Assembly (NCBI GenBank): GCA_027563935.2 | Contig: JANVAS020000231.1 | Location: forward strand, 13,410,001 to 13,474,000 | Direction of reading: 5' to 3' | Length of the DNA: 64,000 bases | Origin: Costus lasius | Taxonomy: Eukaryota; Streptophyta; Magnoliopsida; Zingiberales; Costaceae | Shown here: in pieces, positions 1 through 10,901 of the stretch | Layout of the letters: each line of letters starts with the position of its first letter | Position numbering within the stretch: the stretch's first letter is position 1 | Notes under the pieces: model-generated | What the model saw: only the letters and a program-made list of their open reading frames with translations | Databases searched by the model: none | Told to the model about the DNA's origin: nothing | Made by a program: the position numbers and the translations under genes

Positions 1-954
1 GCGCCTCATCCATGTGTGCTTTGAGCTCTTGTCTGATTAAAAGTACATTTTAATCTATCTAGACAAGGTTGACACGCAGGTCAATTACACAATAAATTAA
101 TTAAAATGTGATGCGCAGATCACAAATATAATAATTTACATTTTTAATCCAGGCACGCAGGCCCCAGTTTAGCACACATTAATTGGGCAACCCACATAAG
201 ATGAAATAGACAAGCATCATGGTATTCAACCAACATGTGATCCTATTACAAGAAAATAAAATTTTCGAAAACCCCATAGGCATCAATTTTACTTTTTCTT
301 ATGTGCCCTGCTACCTTACAACGGTCCATTAATAGGGATCCACTCATCAGACCTAGTCAGATCCACTGCCCTTGCATGCACCAAGTCCTAACTGACTTGA
401 GTTGACCTAATGGTCAACAATGCATGCATTGGGCTGAACTACCCTCATGAGTTCTGGCAAGCGGGTGTGACCCCGGGCCTAACTCATGTGTGTTCACTGG
501 TTGTCTCAACCAGACATCGCTACACGCCTGTCTGCAGTCGACCTATAGCCACCTCTTGCTTGCGCACAGGTGCCATCTGGTCGACCCATCTAGGCTGTCA
601 GATGGTCTGATCAGACTGGTTGGATCTTAACTAGTCTATGACTTCAACCCTAATAACCCGTCTAAGGGTTTATAGCAGGCGCAAATGTAGATCTAGGTGA
701 TAGGCGCGCAAGATGTAATGAGTTTTAACAAATACATTCAACAAGCGCCAACATGAAACAATCATACATGCGCAAACAACTAAATCATGAAGTTTCGCAT
801 GTTAACATTAGATCTTTACATTAGCGCAAACAAGTTATATCAAACATGCGCCAACATCTAATGACTAGCATGTTCTCATGGTGACGATAGATCTACTATA
901 TTGGCGCAAACTAGGATCACTCAAAGCAATCATATGATTCATGCATAAACCATA
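1..954 (-). other. Untranslated leader of Cop-1 (partial)
   Basis: A non-coding stretch homologous to the long leaders of Cop-3 and Cop-4, with repeated motifs such as CACGCAGG and short GCGC-containing words. Short reading frames here are not conserved between copies. I see no splice signal or gene that I can defend. Confidence 0.75.
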
Positions 955-966
955 GCTCTGATACCA
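955..966 (-). other. Primer binding site of Cop-1
   Basis: The minus strand reads TGGTATCAGAGC, complementary to the 3' end of plant initiator tRNA-Met, two nucleotides inside the LTR edge. This fixes the element orientation and identifies 969-2638 as the 5' LTR. Confidence 0.9.
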
Positions 967-968
967 AT

Positions 969-2638
969 TGAAAAACCCCTTAAAAGGGGGGAAACCCTAA
1001 AGCATGCGCATATGAAATTTTTGGGTTTCAACAAGATCGATTGCATGAATATATATGATCAACTTTGATTATATTGCAAAGATCAAGTTAAGATCTTTTA
1101 CCATAACCATGATGAAGGAGGCGGCTTGGAAGCAAGAGGGCAAATAAGCTCTCCTCCAAAGAAGATGCACACTAGATGAGAGATGGCTACCTCCTTGGAC
1201 GTTCCTTGTGCTAGCAAGAATCTCCCAAGTTCCTTGTCGTGTGTCGAAGAAGAGAGATGCTTGGCCGAGCTCCTATTTTCGTCAAGAAAAATCTCTACCC
1301 AAGAGTGAAGGCGACAAGAGAAGAGTATTGGCAAATGCGTTGAGGCGTTTTCAAGAGGTGGCGTTACATGACTTCCAAATATGGAAAGTCATGAAGCCAT
1401 GCGCTCACTCAAAGAAAACCGCCCAAAACACAATCAAGCCTTGAACCATGCGTTCACATATGTGAACCGGTTCAAACCAATTCAATTCTATTCAATTCGG
1501 TTCAAAGACCAAACCAAGCCAGCCCAAGCCATGGTCTAGATCTCTCTGAACCAAATGGTTCAAGATCTAACCGTTCATCTCTTGATGCACTTGATCTCAC
1601 CGATCTAGCATCAATACTCTCGATCGAAGCTTACCGATCTTAAGCCCTAATCAATCAAACATGATTAGACCAGATCTCACTTACAATCAGAGTTTAAACT
1701 CCTTTAAACTGAACCTAAACAATTCAGTCCACACGATCTGACTTAAGTAAGCCATATCATCAAATTGTGCGACCCTGAGGGTTTCCTTTAAATGTCGGTA
1801 ACGATAACTTACGTTATCACGATCAGTGAGGGGTATCTAGCAACACATCACTGTCTCCCGATATAAAGGAAAGAGTCTTCCAAGACTACTCCCAAACCAC
1901 AGCACAAGTGTGAATCCACTTCACTAGGCATACATGTTTCCTTTGCCACTGGATATTCTTATTGGACAAGCGTGTCAAGCCTGTAGCTCCAATATGATGA
2001 GCATGATTAGATCAGATGAACATAGTCACCTGGGTATGGCCATACACTTTCTCAATCATCTCATTCGGGGGGGCCCCTTTAGAACATCACACTCCTTAAA
2101 CAAGGAGACGGCAATCCTATATCTATCACTAGTGTCCTAACCTGACTCATGATCATTATCCAAGATAGTCTATAACCATTATGTTTCAAATGATATTGAA
2201 CTACCTCAAAACAATGACAATCATCATTTAGAAACACAAGTGATCTCAAGTCAGAGGACATGTGCCACTTGTTGCAAACAAGGATTATTCACATTGTGAC
2301 AAGCAATTGAATATCCTAGTAGGGTCTGTCCAGTACATCCAATGTACCCATGAGTCTACATCTTATTCCATGCTCGAAGCATCCTATAAGATTAGAATAC
2401 ATATTAGTCTCAATCATATCAAGGCTGTCTCATGTTCACCAAGATATCTCGACTAAGGACATAGAGCATGTCAGCCTAGCTGAACAGCATTGAGACATTA
2501 TTCAGAAGTACACTTATTGCAGCAGACAATGTAACAAACTGAATAACAACCATTGCCTTTATAAACGAAAGAGTTTATACATGATACTGATAGAATCCCA
2601 AGGCCTCAAACATTAGCCTTAAGGGCATACCCCCAACA
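969..2638 (-). repeat. 5' LTR of Cop-1 (1670 bp)
   Basis: It starts TGAAAAACCC and ends CCCCCAACA on the plus strand, so the element-sense LTR is TG...CA. The right boundary is fixed by the pol frame of Cop-2 resuming at 2639. It is homologous over its length to the LTRs of Cop-3, Cop-4 and Cop-6. It carries conserved inverted repeats: GATAAC/GTTATC at 1803-1818, AGTCTT/AAGACT at 1874-1887, and CCCCTT/AAGGGG at 976-989 near the PBS. Confidence 0.9.
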
Positions 2639-2644
2639 AGCACC

Positions 2645-5275
2645 TTGCTATGGCATAGTCGTTTAGGCCATATTAACAAGAAGCGCATTAAGCGGTTGCA
2701 TGACCATGGACTGCTGGGATCATTCTCCTATAAGGAGCTTGATACATGCAAAGCTTGTTTAATGGGTAAAATGACGAAGACTCCTTTTTCTAATAAAGGT
2801 CAAAGGGCTTCAGGTTTACTTGACCTTATTCACAGTGATGTGTGTGGGCCATTTAGTAAACATGCCAGAGGTGGCTATTTATACTTCATTACTTTTACTG
2901 ATGATTTCAGTAGGTATGGCTATGTCTATCTTATGAGACATAAGAGTGAATCCTTTGACAAGTTCAAAGAGTTCAAAAATGAAGTACAAAATCAGTTAGG
3001 CCGAAATATCAAGGCACTTCGATCAGATCGAGGTGGAGAATACTTGAGTCATGAGTTTACTGACTATCTGAAGGAGTGTGGGATTATCTCACAGCTCACT
3101 CCGCCAGGAACACCGCAATGGAATGGTGTGTCCGAGAGGAGAAATAGAACCTTATTGGATATGGTTCGTTCTATGATGAGTCAGGCTAGTTTACCTTACT
3201 CCTTTTGGGGATTTGCACTGGAAACAGCTGCAAAGGTACTAAACCGAGTGCCATCCAAGGCCGTTTCAAAGACACCATTTGAGTTATGGTATGGGAAACA
3301 GCCAAGCTTGACATTTATGAAAATCTGGGGTTGCGAGGCCTATGTCAAAAAGCTCGCCTCTGGGAAACTGGAGAGCAGATCTTATAAATGTATCTTTGTC
3401 GGTTACCCTAAAGAAACTAAGGGTTATTATTTCTATGATCCCAAAGAGAACAAAGTATTTGTTGCTCGAACGGCTATTTTTCTTGAGAAGGAATTTCTTC
3501 TGCAAGAGGCCAGTGGGAGGGAAATAAAGTTGGATGAAAATCCAGAAGAGGGACAAAGTAGTCAAGCTCAGTTGGATGAGCCTGAGCCAATAGATCAAGT
3601 TGATGTTCAACCTGAGGCTCAGATATCACGGGAACCGCGTAGATCGGGAAGGATCCGTCGTCAGCCTGAGCGCTATGACGGAGTCTACATCATTAATGAT
3701 GAACCCCTCACTTATGCGGATGCGGTCAGTGGACCGGAGTCAGCGAGATGGCTTGAAGCTATGCGAGCCGAGATGGACTCCATGTCAGATAACCAAGTCT
3801 GGGATTTGGTTGATCCGCCTCCGGGAGTAATTCCTATAGGTTGTAAGTGGATCTTCAAGGAGAAGAAAGACATGGATGGTAACGTGGTTACCTATAAGGG
3901 CAGGCTAGTTGCGAAAGGTTTCAAACATATCTACGGAATAGATTATGATGAAACTTTCTCTCCTGTAGCCATGTTCAAGTCCATTCGAATTATTCTCGCG
4001 ATAGCAGCATATTATGATTATGAGATCTGGCAAATGGATGTGAAGACCGCTTTCCTTAATGGAAAACTGGAAGAGGATGTGTATATAACACAGCCTGAAG
4101 GTTTCATCAATCCATCAGAATGTCATAAAATATGCAAATTAAAGAAGTCCATTTATGGACTTAAACAAGCATCGAGAAGCTGGAATATTCGTTTTGATGA
4201 ATCAGTTTGTGAATTTGGTTTCATCAAAAATGAAGATGACCCGTGTGTATATAAGAGGTTTAGTGGGAGCATGATTACTTTCCTAGTCCTCTACGTCGAT
4301 GATATCTTGATCATTGGAAACGATATTCCTGAACTGTATGCAGTCAAAGCATGGTTAAGAAAATGTTTCCAGATGAAAGATTTGGGAGAAGCAGCCTATG
4401 TACTAGGCGTGAAGATCTATAGAGATAGATCTAATAGGCTTCTCGGGCTGTGCCAGAGTACTTACATCGATAAAGTCCTGGAGAGATTCCATTTAGAAAA
4501 TTCTAAAAGAGGATATCTTCCAGTCAGACATGGTCTGAATCTTTCAAAGAGCCAGTGTCCTCAAACACAGTCTGAGAAAGATGAAATGGACAATACGCCT
4601 TATGCTTCGGCTATTGGGTCCATTATGTATGCGATGTTGTGTACTCGCCCAGACGTCGCTTACGGGTTAAGCGTGACCAGTCGATTCCAAAGTAATCCAG
4701 GGAAGGCACACTGGATTGCAGTCAAGATCATTTTGAAATATCTTCGGAGGACCAAAGATATGTTCTTGATTTATGGAGGTCAGGAAGAACTCAGTATTGA
4801 AGGATATACTGACGCTTCGTTCCAATCTGACCAAGTTGATTTCCGATCGCAATCAGGCTATATTTTTAGCTTGAATGGAGGAGCAGTGGTGTGGAAAAGT
4901 TTCAAACAATCAATTATTGCTGATTCCACAACAGAAGCCGAGTATGTTACAGCCTCGGAAGCATCCAAGGAGGCAGTGTGGATTCGTAAGTTCGTTCAAG
5001 AACTTGGTGTTATTCCTTCGAGTGCAGATCCATTGGTTATCTTCTGTGATAACACTGGAGCGATAGCACAAGCAAAGGAACCACGGTCACACCAGAAGTC
5101 CAAGCACATACAGAGAAGGTTTCATTTGATCCGTGAGATCATAGATCGAGGAGAGATCAAGATGTGCAAGGTTCATACAGATGACAATCTAGCTGACCCA
5201 CTTACAAAGCCTCTGGCACAGCAGAAGCATGTGAAGCACTGTAATAATATGGGTTTGAGATTACTCAACCATTAG
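2645..5275 (+). CDS. Copia polyprotein, 3' portion (integrase, reverse transcriptase, RNase H)
   Basis: An open frame of 876 codons to a TAG at 5273-5275. It opens on a non-ATG codon because the true frame continues upstream and is cut by Cop-1 at 2638/2639. In order it shows the HHCC zinc-binding pre-integrase region (WHSRLGH near the start, CKAC further on), an integrase core with a DD35E triad (LIHSDVCGP, LRSDRGGEY, NGVSERRNRT), a copia RVT_2 reverse transcriptase (QMDVKTAFLNG, LYVDDIL) and a Ty1-type RNase H (GYTDAS, TEAEY, FCDNTGA). There are no stops or frameshifts in 2.6 kb, so the break is due to insertion and not to long decay. The closest relative in the window is the Cop-4 polyprotein. 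Gag and protease are absent, so this copy cannot act alone. Confidence 0.93.
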   Translation: MLWHSRLGHINKKRIKRLHDHGLLGSFSYKELDTCKACLMGKMTKTPFSNKGQRASGLLDLIHSDVCGPFSKHARGGYLYFITFTDDFSRYGYVYLMRHKSESFDKFKEFKNEVQNQLGRNIKALRSDRGGEYLSHEFTDYLKECGIISQLTPPGTPQWNGVSERRNRTLLDMVRSMMSQASLPYSFWGFALETAAKVLNRVPSKAVSKTPFELWYGKQPSLTFMKIWGCEAYVKKLASGKLESRSYKCIFVGYPKETKGYYFYDPKENKVFVARTAIFLEKEFLLQEASGREIKLDENPEEGQSSQAQLDEPEPIDQVDVQPEAQISREPRRSGRIRRQPERYDGVYIINDEPLTYADAVSGPESARWLEAMRAEMDSMSDNQVWDLVDPPPGVIPIGCKWIFKEKKDMDGNVVTYKGRLVAKGFKHIYGIDYDETFSPVAMFKSIRIILAIAAYYDYEIWQMDVKTAFLNGKLEEDVYITQPEGFINPSECHKICKLKKSIYGLKQASRSWNIRFDESVCEFGFIKNEDDPCVYKRFSGSMITFLVLYVDDILIIGNDIPELYAVKAWLRKCFQMKDLGEAAYVLGVKIYRDRSNRLLGLCQSTYIDKVLERFHLENSKRGYLPVRHGLNLSKSQCPQTQSEKDEMDNTPYASAIGSIMYAMLCTRPDVAYGLSVTSRFQSNPGKAHWIAVKIILKYLRRTKDMFLIYGGQEELSIEGYTDASFQSDQVDFRSQSGYIFSLNGGAVVWKSFKQSIIADSTTEAEYVTASEASKEAVWIRKFVQELGVIPSSADPLVIFCDNTGAIAQAKEPRSHQKSKHIQRRFHLIREIIDRGEIKMCKVHTDDNLADPLTKPLAQQKHVKHCNNMGLRLLNH

Positions 5276-5281
5276 TTTAAG

Positions 5282-5295
5282 TGCAAGTGGGAGAT
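5282..5295 (+). other. Polypurine tract of Cop-2
   Basis: GCAAGTGGGAGAT lies immediately before the 3' LTR start TGTTGGGG. The same sequence in reverse complement abuts the 3' LTRs of Cop-3 and Cop-4 at 15060 and 22022. It is the expected primer for plus-strand DNA synthesis. Confidence 0.8.
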
Positions 5296-6948
5296 TGTTG
5301 GGGTATGCCCTTAAGGCTAATGTTTGAGGCCTTGGGTTATTATCAGTTTCATGTATAAACTATGTTTATAAAGGCAATGGTTGTTATTCAGATTGTTGCA
5401 TTATCTGCTGCTGTATGTATACTTCTGAATAATGTCTCAAAGATGTTCAGCTTAGCTGACATGCAGTATAGTCCTTAGTCGAGATATCTTGGTGAACATG
5501 AGACAGCCTTGATATGATTGAGACTAATATGTGTTCTAATCTTATAGGATGCTTCGAGCATGGAATAAGATGTAGACTCATAGGTGCATTGGATGTACTG
5601 GACTGACCCTACTTAGGATGTTCAATTGTTTGTCACAATGTGAATAATCCTTTTATGCAAGCAAGTGGCATATTTCCTCTGACTTGAGATCACTTGTGTT
5701 TCTAAATGATGATTGGCATTGTCTTGAGATAGTTCAATATCATTTGAAATATAATGGTTAAGGATTATCTTGGGTAATGGGCATGAGTCATGTTAGGGCA
5801 CTAGTGATAGATATAGGATTGCCTCTCCTTGTTGGAGTGTGATGTTCTATAGGGGCCCCCTGGATGAGATGGTTGAGAAAGTGTATGGCCATACCCAGAT
5901 GACTATGTTCATCTGATCTAACCATTCTCATCATGTTGGAGTTACAAGCTTGACACACTTGTCCAACGAGAACATCTAGTGGCAAAGGAAACATATATGT
6001 CAAGTGAATTGGATTCAGACTTGTGCTGTGGTTTGGGTGTAGTCTTGGAAGACTCTTTCCTTCATATTGGGAGACAGTGATGTGTTGCTAGATACCCCTC
6101 TCTGGTCGTGATAACGTAAGTTATCGTTACCGACATTGAAGGAAACCCTCAGGGTCGCACAATTTGATGATATGGCTTACTTATGTCAGATCGTGTGGAC
6201 TGAATTGTTTTGGTCCAGTTTAAAGCAATTTAAACTCTGATTGGAAGTGAGATCTGGTCTGATCATGTTTGATTGATTAGGGCTAGTGATCGGTAATCTT
6301 CGATCGGGAGAATTGATGCTTGATCGATGAGATCAAGAGGATCAAGAGATGTGTGGTTAGATCTTGAGCCATCTGGTTCAAAGAGATCTAAACCATGGCT
6401 GGTTTGATTTGGTCTTTGAACCAAATAGAAATGAACCAAATGGAATAGAACCAGTTCACTTTGGTGAACGTATGGTTCGATTGAGAGATGAGTTTTGATG
6501 GTTACGTGGGAGTTAAAGTAAGAGTAAAACAATTACTATATTTGGAAGGCATGATTCCTTTTGGAAACCCCCCACGGTTTCGAACGTTGAGACTCTCTAT
6601 CTCTCGCCCCCTTCCTCTCGTGCGTGTCTTGCCTCCACGAAAGGGAAGAAGTTTCGCCAGCCAAAGGGGTGAACACATCTCCTCATACACGATCAGGATA
6701 CCTTGGCGTTTTTGCTAGCACAAGGGACGCGCAAGGAAGCAAGTTCCATCACCTTGTGTGCGACTTCTTTGGAGGAGAGCCACTCGCCCTCTATCTTCTT
6801 CCAAGCCGCCACTCATGGCCATGGTAACATCTTCACTTGTTTTAAGCAAGTTTTAATGTTGATCATATGATTAAGCCATACGATCATCAAACCTAAAATT
6901 TCCGCTGCCTATGAAAATTTTATATGCGCCTATGACCTAGGTTTCACC
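5296..6948 (+). repeat. 3' LTR of Cop-2, end-truncated
   Basis: It begins TGTTGGGGTATGCCC, the family's LTR 5' end. Similarity runs through the conserved GATAAC/GTTATC inverted repeat at 6110-6125 and stops near 6948. The U5-end hairpin and terminal CA found in the other copies are missing. It is more diverged than the Cop-3 and Cop-4 LTRs. Confidence 0.85.
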
Positions 6949-7786
6949 ACTTTCAGTAGGATCCTAATGACGATGGCAATGATGTAAACATCATAAGTAG
7001 TGAGGCGTATCTAGCAACACATCACTACTACCCATGTCATAGGACTTAAGTCATTATGACAACAACTCCTAACCAAGCAACGAGGATTCCCATGCATTAT
7101 AGATCCCTTTGCCTAAACTGATATCCTGCCATTAGATTAGTCTCAAGTTTATTAATCCAATGCATTAGTCATGACTCAACTAGTGTGGCCACACATTCCT
7201 GTCATGCACCAATAAGGTGGGGCGCCCTCGAGTGGATATCATGTTTCCAATAAGGAAGGGGCAAATCCTACTATTGGTCATCCATGTCTCTATGTGACTT
7301 ATGACATGCCCAATGACAGTCGTTTTGGTCTCCCAATTACGGAGAGATGTAAGACTGCATCAAAGCATATCCATCATCAAATCTAGACATGAATACCTCA
7401 AGTCTAAGGATCAATGCAAACCTCTTGCATGTGAGATTGACTTGTTGACTAGACAAGTCAATCCTCACGGTGGATCACTCCAGTGCATCCAATGCACCTG
7501 TATGTCTGTGTTACTGTGCCCCGCACCTAACCAGCCCATACACCAGTCTCACATGTACCAAAGCTGTCCCATATCTGCTATGGTACCTTGTCTGGGGATA
7601 GCTTATGAGAATGGATCCAATCCAAACTCCTGGGACATTATATATGCAACTAAATACATCAACGCAGGTAGAGAAGTCTGCACAATAACGACCATGCCTC
7701 TATAAAGAATAATAGTTCTATCAAAGTATATTCAAATAATTCCTGACTATGTCCATACATTGGTCTGCAGGGCATATACACCAACA
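6949..7786 (-). repeat. Cop-7: truncated copia LTR of a second subfamily
   Basis: It ends GCATATACACCAACA at 7786, so on the minus strand it opens with TGTTGGTG. Scattered similarity (for example AGTAGTGAGG, TGTCTGTGTTA, ACACCAGTCTCACA) matches the LTR of Cop-5 at 49550-50337, not the Cop-1/3/4 family. It lacks its left portion. No adjoining polypurine tract is present: it is followed by ATTGCTAGATTAGG and then gypsy sequence. It is therefore a solo or deleted LTR, and an ORF of 134 codons inside it is not a gene. Confidence 0.75.
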
Positions 7787-8037
7787 ATTGCTAGATTAGG
7801 TTTTTATTTACTGTTTTTTATTTACTATTTTTTATTTACTGCTTATTTTCTGTTTCATGAAATCACTTGATCTATCTACTTTGCATGTGCAGGAGCCTTA
7901 GGTTAGGACCACTTGTACCATTGGATCCTGAAATCAATAAGACATTAAGAGTGCGTAGAAAGTTGAGATAAGAAGAGACATCACAAGAAGAATTGCAAGA
8001 GACATTTCAACTAGAGTTAGAAGAAGAAATATTAGAG

Positions 8038-8743
8038 ATGGGAGACAATCAGAACAATCAGAGAACACTTAGGGACTATGCAGCCCCTAATCATCATGAA
8101 ATTCGTTCTAGTATAGCTAGGCCAGCGATAGAGGCCAACAATTTTGAGATTAAGCCTGGTTTCATTGCAATGTTTCAACAAGATCAGTTTGGAGGATCTC
8201 CACTGGAGGATCCACCAACACTTGGCCTTATTTCTTGAATTATGCGATACTATTAAATTGAATAGTGTTTCTAGCGATGCATTGAGATTAAGACTTTTTC
8301 CTTTCTCTCTTAGGGACCGGGCAAAGACATGGCTTAATTCACACCCAGCCGGTACCTTCACCACTTGGAATCAACTGTCCAATTCCTTCTTGAACAAATA
8401 CTTTCCCCCGAGCAAGACACTGCAGATGAGAAACCAAATTACAAGCTTTCAACAAATAAGTGGGGAGTCGCTCAGTGAGGCCTGGGAGAGATTCAATGAA
8501 CTGCAGTGGAAGTGTCCTCACCATGGACTAGAACTTCAAACTTTACTGCAAATTTTTTATATTACATTATCTGATCAGACTAAAATGATTGTGGATGCTG
8601 CTGCAGGAGGAGCTCTTATGAGCAAAACACCAGATGATGCCTTCAGACTACTAGAGGAGATGTCATTGAACCACAATCAATGGACTACCGAGAGAGGAGT
8701 ACTTTACAAGCCTTCTCAAGGTAAGGGTGAAAGTGAAGGATGA
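8038..8743 (+). pseudogene. Gypsy gag, N-terminal and capsid-like part, frameshifted
   Basis: It opens with a plausible ATG at 8038 (MGDNQNNQRTLRDYAAP) and carries the gag signature EANNFEIKPGFIAMFQQDQF, then shifts frame near 8215. It continues with a Retrotrans_gag-like stretch (LRLRLFPFSLRDRAKTWL, FLNKYFPPSKT, AWERFNELQWKCPHHG). A TGA at 8741-8743 interrupts the frame. The same order appears in Gyp-7 at 47280-47870, which supports the family. It would have been the structural protein of virus-like particles and is non-functional here. Confidence 0.85.
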
Positions 8744-9501
8744 CGATCCTTAGAAGAGAAGGTAGACTTTTTGTGCAGTAAGTTAAATTCCATGCAAACT
8801 GCTTCTGTTTCTGCTATTACTTCTGAAAATTGTGGCAATGATGGTCATACTGCCGAATATTGTAGAATTGTTGATCAGGGTAATGAGCATGTGAATGTCA
8901 TAAGGAATTATAATCAAAGTAGACCTAATGATCCCTATTATAGTACATATAACCCTGGATGGAGAAATCACCCCAACCTTTCATGGAAAAACAATAACAA
9001 TGTAGGGGGAACACTGAAAACAAAGGATTCCAAAGGAAAAATCCCAACCAAAATCTGAATCAAAACAATGATCAATTTTCTGAGATAAAATCCATGTTTG
9101 AAAAAATAATGACCAGTCAAAATCAGTTTGAGCTAAAACAAGATAGAAAAATTTAAGAGTTTATGTCTGATCAAAAACAAATCCTGTCAAATCAAAATAG
9201 ACAAATTGAAGAGTTTAAGGAAAGTTTTCATCAAATTAACTCTAGACTGGATAGAGTAGAAGCCCACAACAAAATTCTTGAAAACCAAATCGCACAACAT
9301 GCTAGTTTACCTTACAGACCCCCTGGAAAATTGCCTGCAAAACCTGAGATAAACCCTAGGGAGCACTGTAATGCCATTATGACTAGAAGTGGGAAACAAC
9401 TAGGAGAACCTAGAGGGAGGTTTGAAAACACTGAAGAAAGGCTTAATGATAATGAAAGGGAATTAGAGTTAGGGGAATCTTCTTCACATGAGAAACCCTA
9501 A
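8744..9501 (+). pseudogene. Gypsy gag, C-terminal part with degraded zinc knuckle
   Basis: The capsid frame resumes after the TGA. It shows a partial CCHC knuckle (ENCGNDGHTAEYC, first Cys lost), the motif DPYYSTYNPGWRNHPNLSW, a frameshift near 9040 and a coiled-coil-like Q/N/E-rich segment. The block KLPAKPEINPREHCNAIMTR is also recognisable in the minus-strand fragment at 31938-32213. Stops occur near 9156 and at 9499-9501. It belongs to the same broken gag-pro frame as its neighbours. Confidence 0.8.
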
Positions 9502-9576
9502 ACTTGATTATCACCTCAAAAGGGTGATGAACCAAAAGGGGAGGAATCATGTGAGAAAGACAATCCTAAACCTAAT

Positions 9577-10428
9577 TTGCCAGCTCCTTACCAGCCACCA
9601 ATACCTTTTCCTCAATGGTTGGTTCAACATAAACTAGACAAAAAGTTTGGCAAATTTCTTGAAATCATGAAAAAGCTTTATGTTAACATTCCTTTTACTG
9701 AAGCTATTACTGAAATGCCATCTTATGCCAAGTTTTTAAAGGAAATTTTGTCTAGTAAAAGAAAATTAGATGATTATGGTACATGCACTATTAATTTAAC
9801 TGAAGATTGTAGTGCTATCATACAGAACAAATTGCCACCTAAACTGAAAGATCCAAGTAGTTTTTCTATACCTTGTTCAATAGGCACTATGGCTTTTGAC
9901 CGAGCCTTATGTGACCTCGGTGCAAGTGTGAGTCTAATGCTTCTTTCTACTTACAGGAAACTAAATCTTGGAGAGCTAAAGCATACATCCATATCCTTAC
10001 AGCTCGCGGATTCATCGGTAAAGTATCCTGTAGGCATATTAGAGAATGTCCCTATACAAATTGGTAAGTTTTTCATTCCTGCAGATTTTGTAGTGTTAAA
10101 CATGGAGGTAAATTCTAGAAATCCTATCATTCTTGGTAGACCATTATTGGCCATAGCTAAAGCAAATATTGATGTGAAAGAAGGAAAGATTACTTTTGAT
10201 ATATGTGACAACAAGATTGAATTTAATCTTAATGATTCATTGAAAAAACTTTCAAACTCAGGATCTTGTTGTAGCGTTGAAATATTTAATGATGAAATTT
10301 ATGATGTTTCAAGTTTGTTTGAGGAGACCTCAAATAATGAATCTAACAATCTTTTTGAGGGTATTGATGGGAAATTGCAGAAAAAAAAAAGACAAGGAGG
10401 AAGAAAAAAAGAGGAAACTCTAGATTGA
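9577..10428 (+). CDS. Gypsy aspartic protease (retropepsin-like) region
   Basis: An open frame of about 283 codons whose first codon is CTG. It is in phase with the preceding gag and separated from it only by stop codons, so it is the continuation of a gag-pro polyprotein, not a separate gene. The protease core shows FDRALCDLGASVSLM as the active-site region (DLGA where a canonical retropepsin has DSG or DTG) and RNPIILGRPLLA as the second conserved strand. Upstream lies a conserved linker (PPIPFPQWL, MPSYAKFLKEIL) typical of Athila/Tat gag-pro. It ends in a lysine-rich, slippage-prone A-run at 10380-10410; beyond it a different frame continues to about 10552. No polymerase follows. Confidence 0.75.
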   Translation: MPAPYQPPIPFPQWLVQHKLDKKFGKFLEIMKKLYVNIPFTEAITEMPSYAKFLKEILSSKRKLDDYGTCTINLTEDCSAIIQNKLPPKLKDPSSFSIPCSIGTMAFDRALCDLGASVSLMLLSTYRKLNLGELKHTSISLQLADSSVKYPVGILENVPIQIGKFFIPADFVVLNMEVNSRNPIILGRPLLAIAKANIDVKEGKITFDICDNKIEFNLNDSLKKLSNSGSCCSVEIFNDEIYDVSSLFEETSNNESNNLFEGIDGKLQKKKRQGGRKKEETLD

Positions 10429-10542
10429 TTGACAAATTAGAGGAGATTCTGAGCAAATTTGGATACTGTTTCAAGATTGAGCCTTATGTTGCAATATCAG
10501 AGAGGAAGTCTAGGAATTCACAATCAAACCAGAGTGTTAGAG

Positions 10543-10588
10543 GGTCAAGCTAATGACCTTTAAATTAGCGCTTCTTGGGAGGCAACCT
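10543..10588 (+). other. Conserved post-coding block of gypsy elements
   Basis: GGTCAAGCTAATGACC followed by GCGCTTCTTGGGAGGCAACC. The same block lies on the minus strand at 37139-37183 in Gyp-5, just after its coding region. GGTCA/TGACC forms a short inverted repeat. From memory, comparable blocks occur downstream of coding regions in Athila/Tat-like plant elements; the function is unknown. Confidence 0.6.
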
Positions 10589-10877
10589 GGTGGCATGTAT
10601 ACCTCACCTCTTTCAGTTGCCCATGAGCTGTGATTAAAAGACATATTTTCAAATCTATCAAGAACAGAAAGATTATCCAATATCAATAAAGTTTTTTTTA
10701 TCAGAATATAGAAAAATTAAAAAGAATAAAACATAAGAAAATTTACAAATTTAAGAAATCACAGCTCTGTCACAACTGTGAAAATCCAAAACCTGCAAAA
10801 AAAAAAAGTTAAATCTAAAATAAATAAAACTTAGTCTAGCATTACTAACAACTATTTTGATATTAACAAAACTAAGG
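10589..10877. other. AT-rich junction between Gyp-1 and Gyp-2
   Basis: Non-coding, with A-runs. AGCTGTGATT near 10626 and AATCACAGCT near 10757 form an inverted repeat. It must contain the switch from the plus-strand 3' region of Gyp-1 to the minus-strand leader of Gyp-2, but I cannot place the breakpoint. Confidence 0.5.
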
Positions 10878-10895
10878 TCCCCGGCAACGGCGCCA
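10878..10895 (-). other. Primer binding site of Gyp-2
   Basis: The minus strand reads TGGCGCCGTTGCCGGGGA, six nucleotides inside the LTR edge. The same 18-mer occurs at 40011-40028 and 40725-40742, and a variant at 46936-46953, each adjoining an LTR. This defines orientation and the 5' LTR. I do not assign the tRNA with confidence. Confidence 0.85.
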
Positions 10896-10901
10896 AAAAC
10901 T

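Larger units (their letters stand above)
1..2638 (-). mobile_element. Cop-1: Ty1/copia LTR retrotransposon, 5' part only
   Basis: Read on the minus strand, this is the 5' LTR (969-2638), the initiator-Met primer binding site (955-966) and about 950 nt of untranslated leader, after which the element runs off the left edge of the window. The leader matches the leaders of Cop-3 (19890-20319, 29454-29911) and Cop-4 (26860-27737), so the family assignment is direct. It sits inside the pol frame of the plus-strand Cop-2. The five bases after the LTR, AGCAC at 2639-2643, belong to that frame and should be the right copy of the target-site duplication; the left copy lies outside the window. No coding sequence of Cop-1 itself is visible. 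Confidence 0.88.
2639..6948 (+). mobile_element. Cop-2: Ty1/copia element, 3' part
   Basis: The 3' part of a plus-strand copia element of the same family as Cop-1, Cop-3 and Cop-4: pol from the GAG-pre-integrase region onward, a polypurine tract, and a 3' LTR. The 5' part is cut off by the insertion of Cop-1 and presumably lies left of the window. The LTR's last ~25 bp are missing: similarity to the family ends near 6948, where an unrelated minus-strand LTR fragment begins. Both sequences are truncated at that junction, so a deletion is more likely than a clean insertion. Confidence 0.87.
7787..10590 (+). mobile_element. Gyp-1: Athila/Tat-like gypsy fragment with gag and protease but no pol
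   Basis: A plus-strand internal region of a Ty3/gypsy element. A leader leads into a decayed gag, then a retropepsin-like protease, then a conserved block at 10543-10588 that also follows the coding region of Gyp-5. No reverse transcriptase, RNase H or integrase lies between the protease and that block, so the copy was probably non-autonomous before it decayed. Its own LTRs are not present: the left side is cut by Cop-7 and the right side meets a minus-strand gypsy 5' end somewhere between 10590 and 10877. Confidence 0.75.

Noticed and set aside
7301..7705. A 134-codon plus-strand frame
   Set aside because: Lies within the Cop-7 LTR fragment, antisense to it, without any domain.
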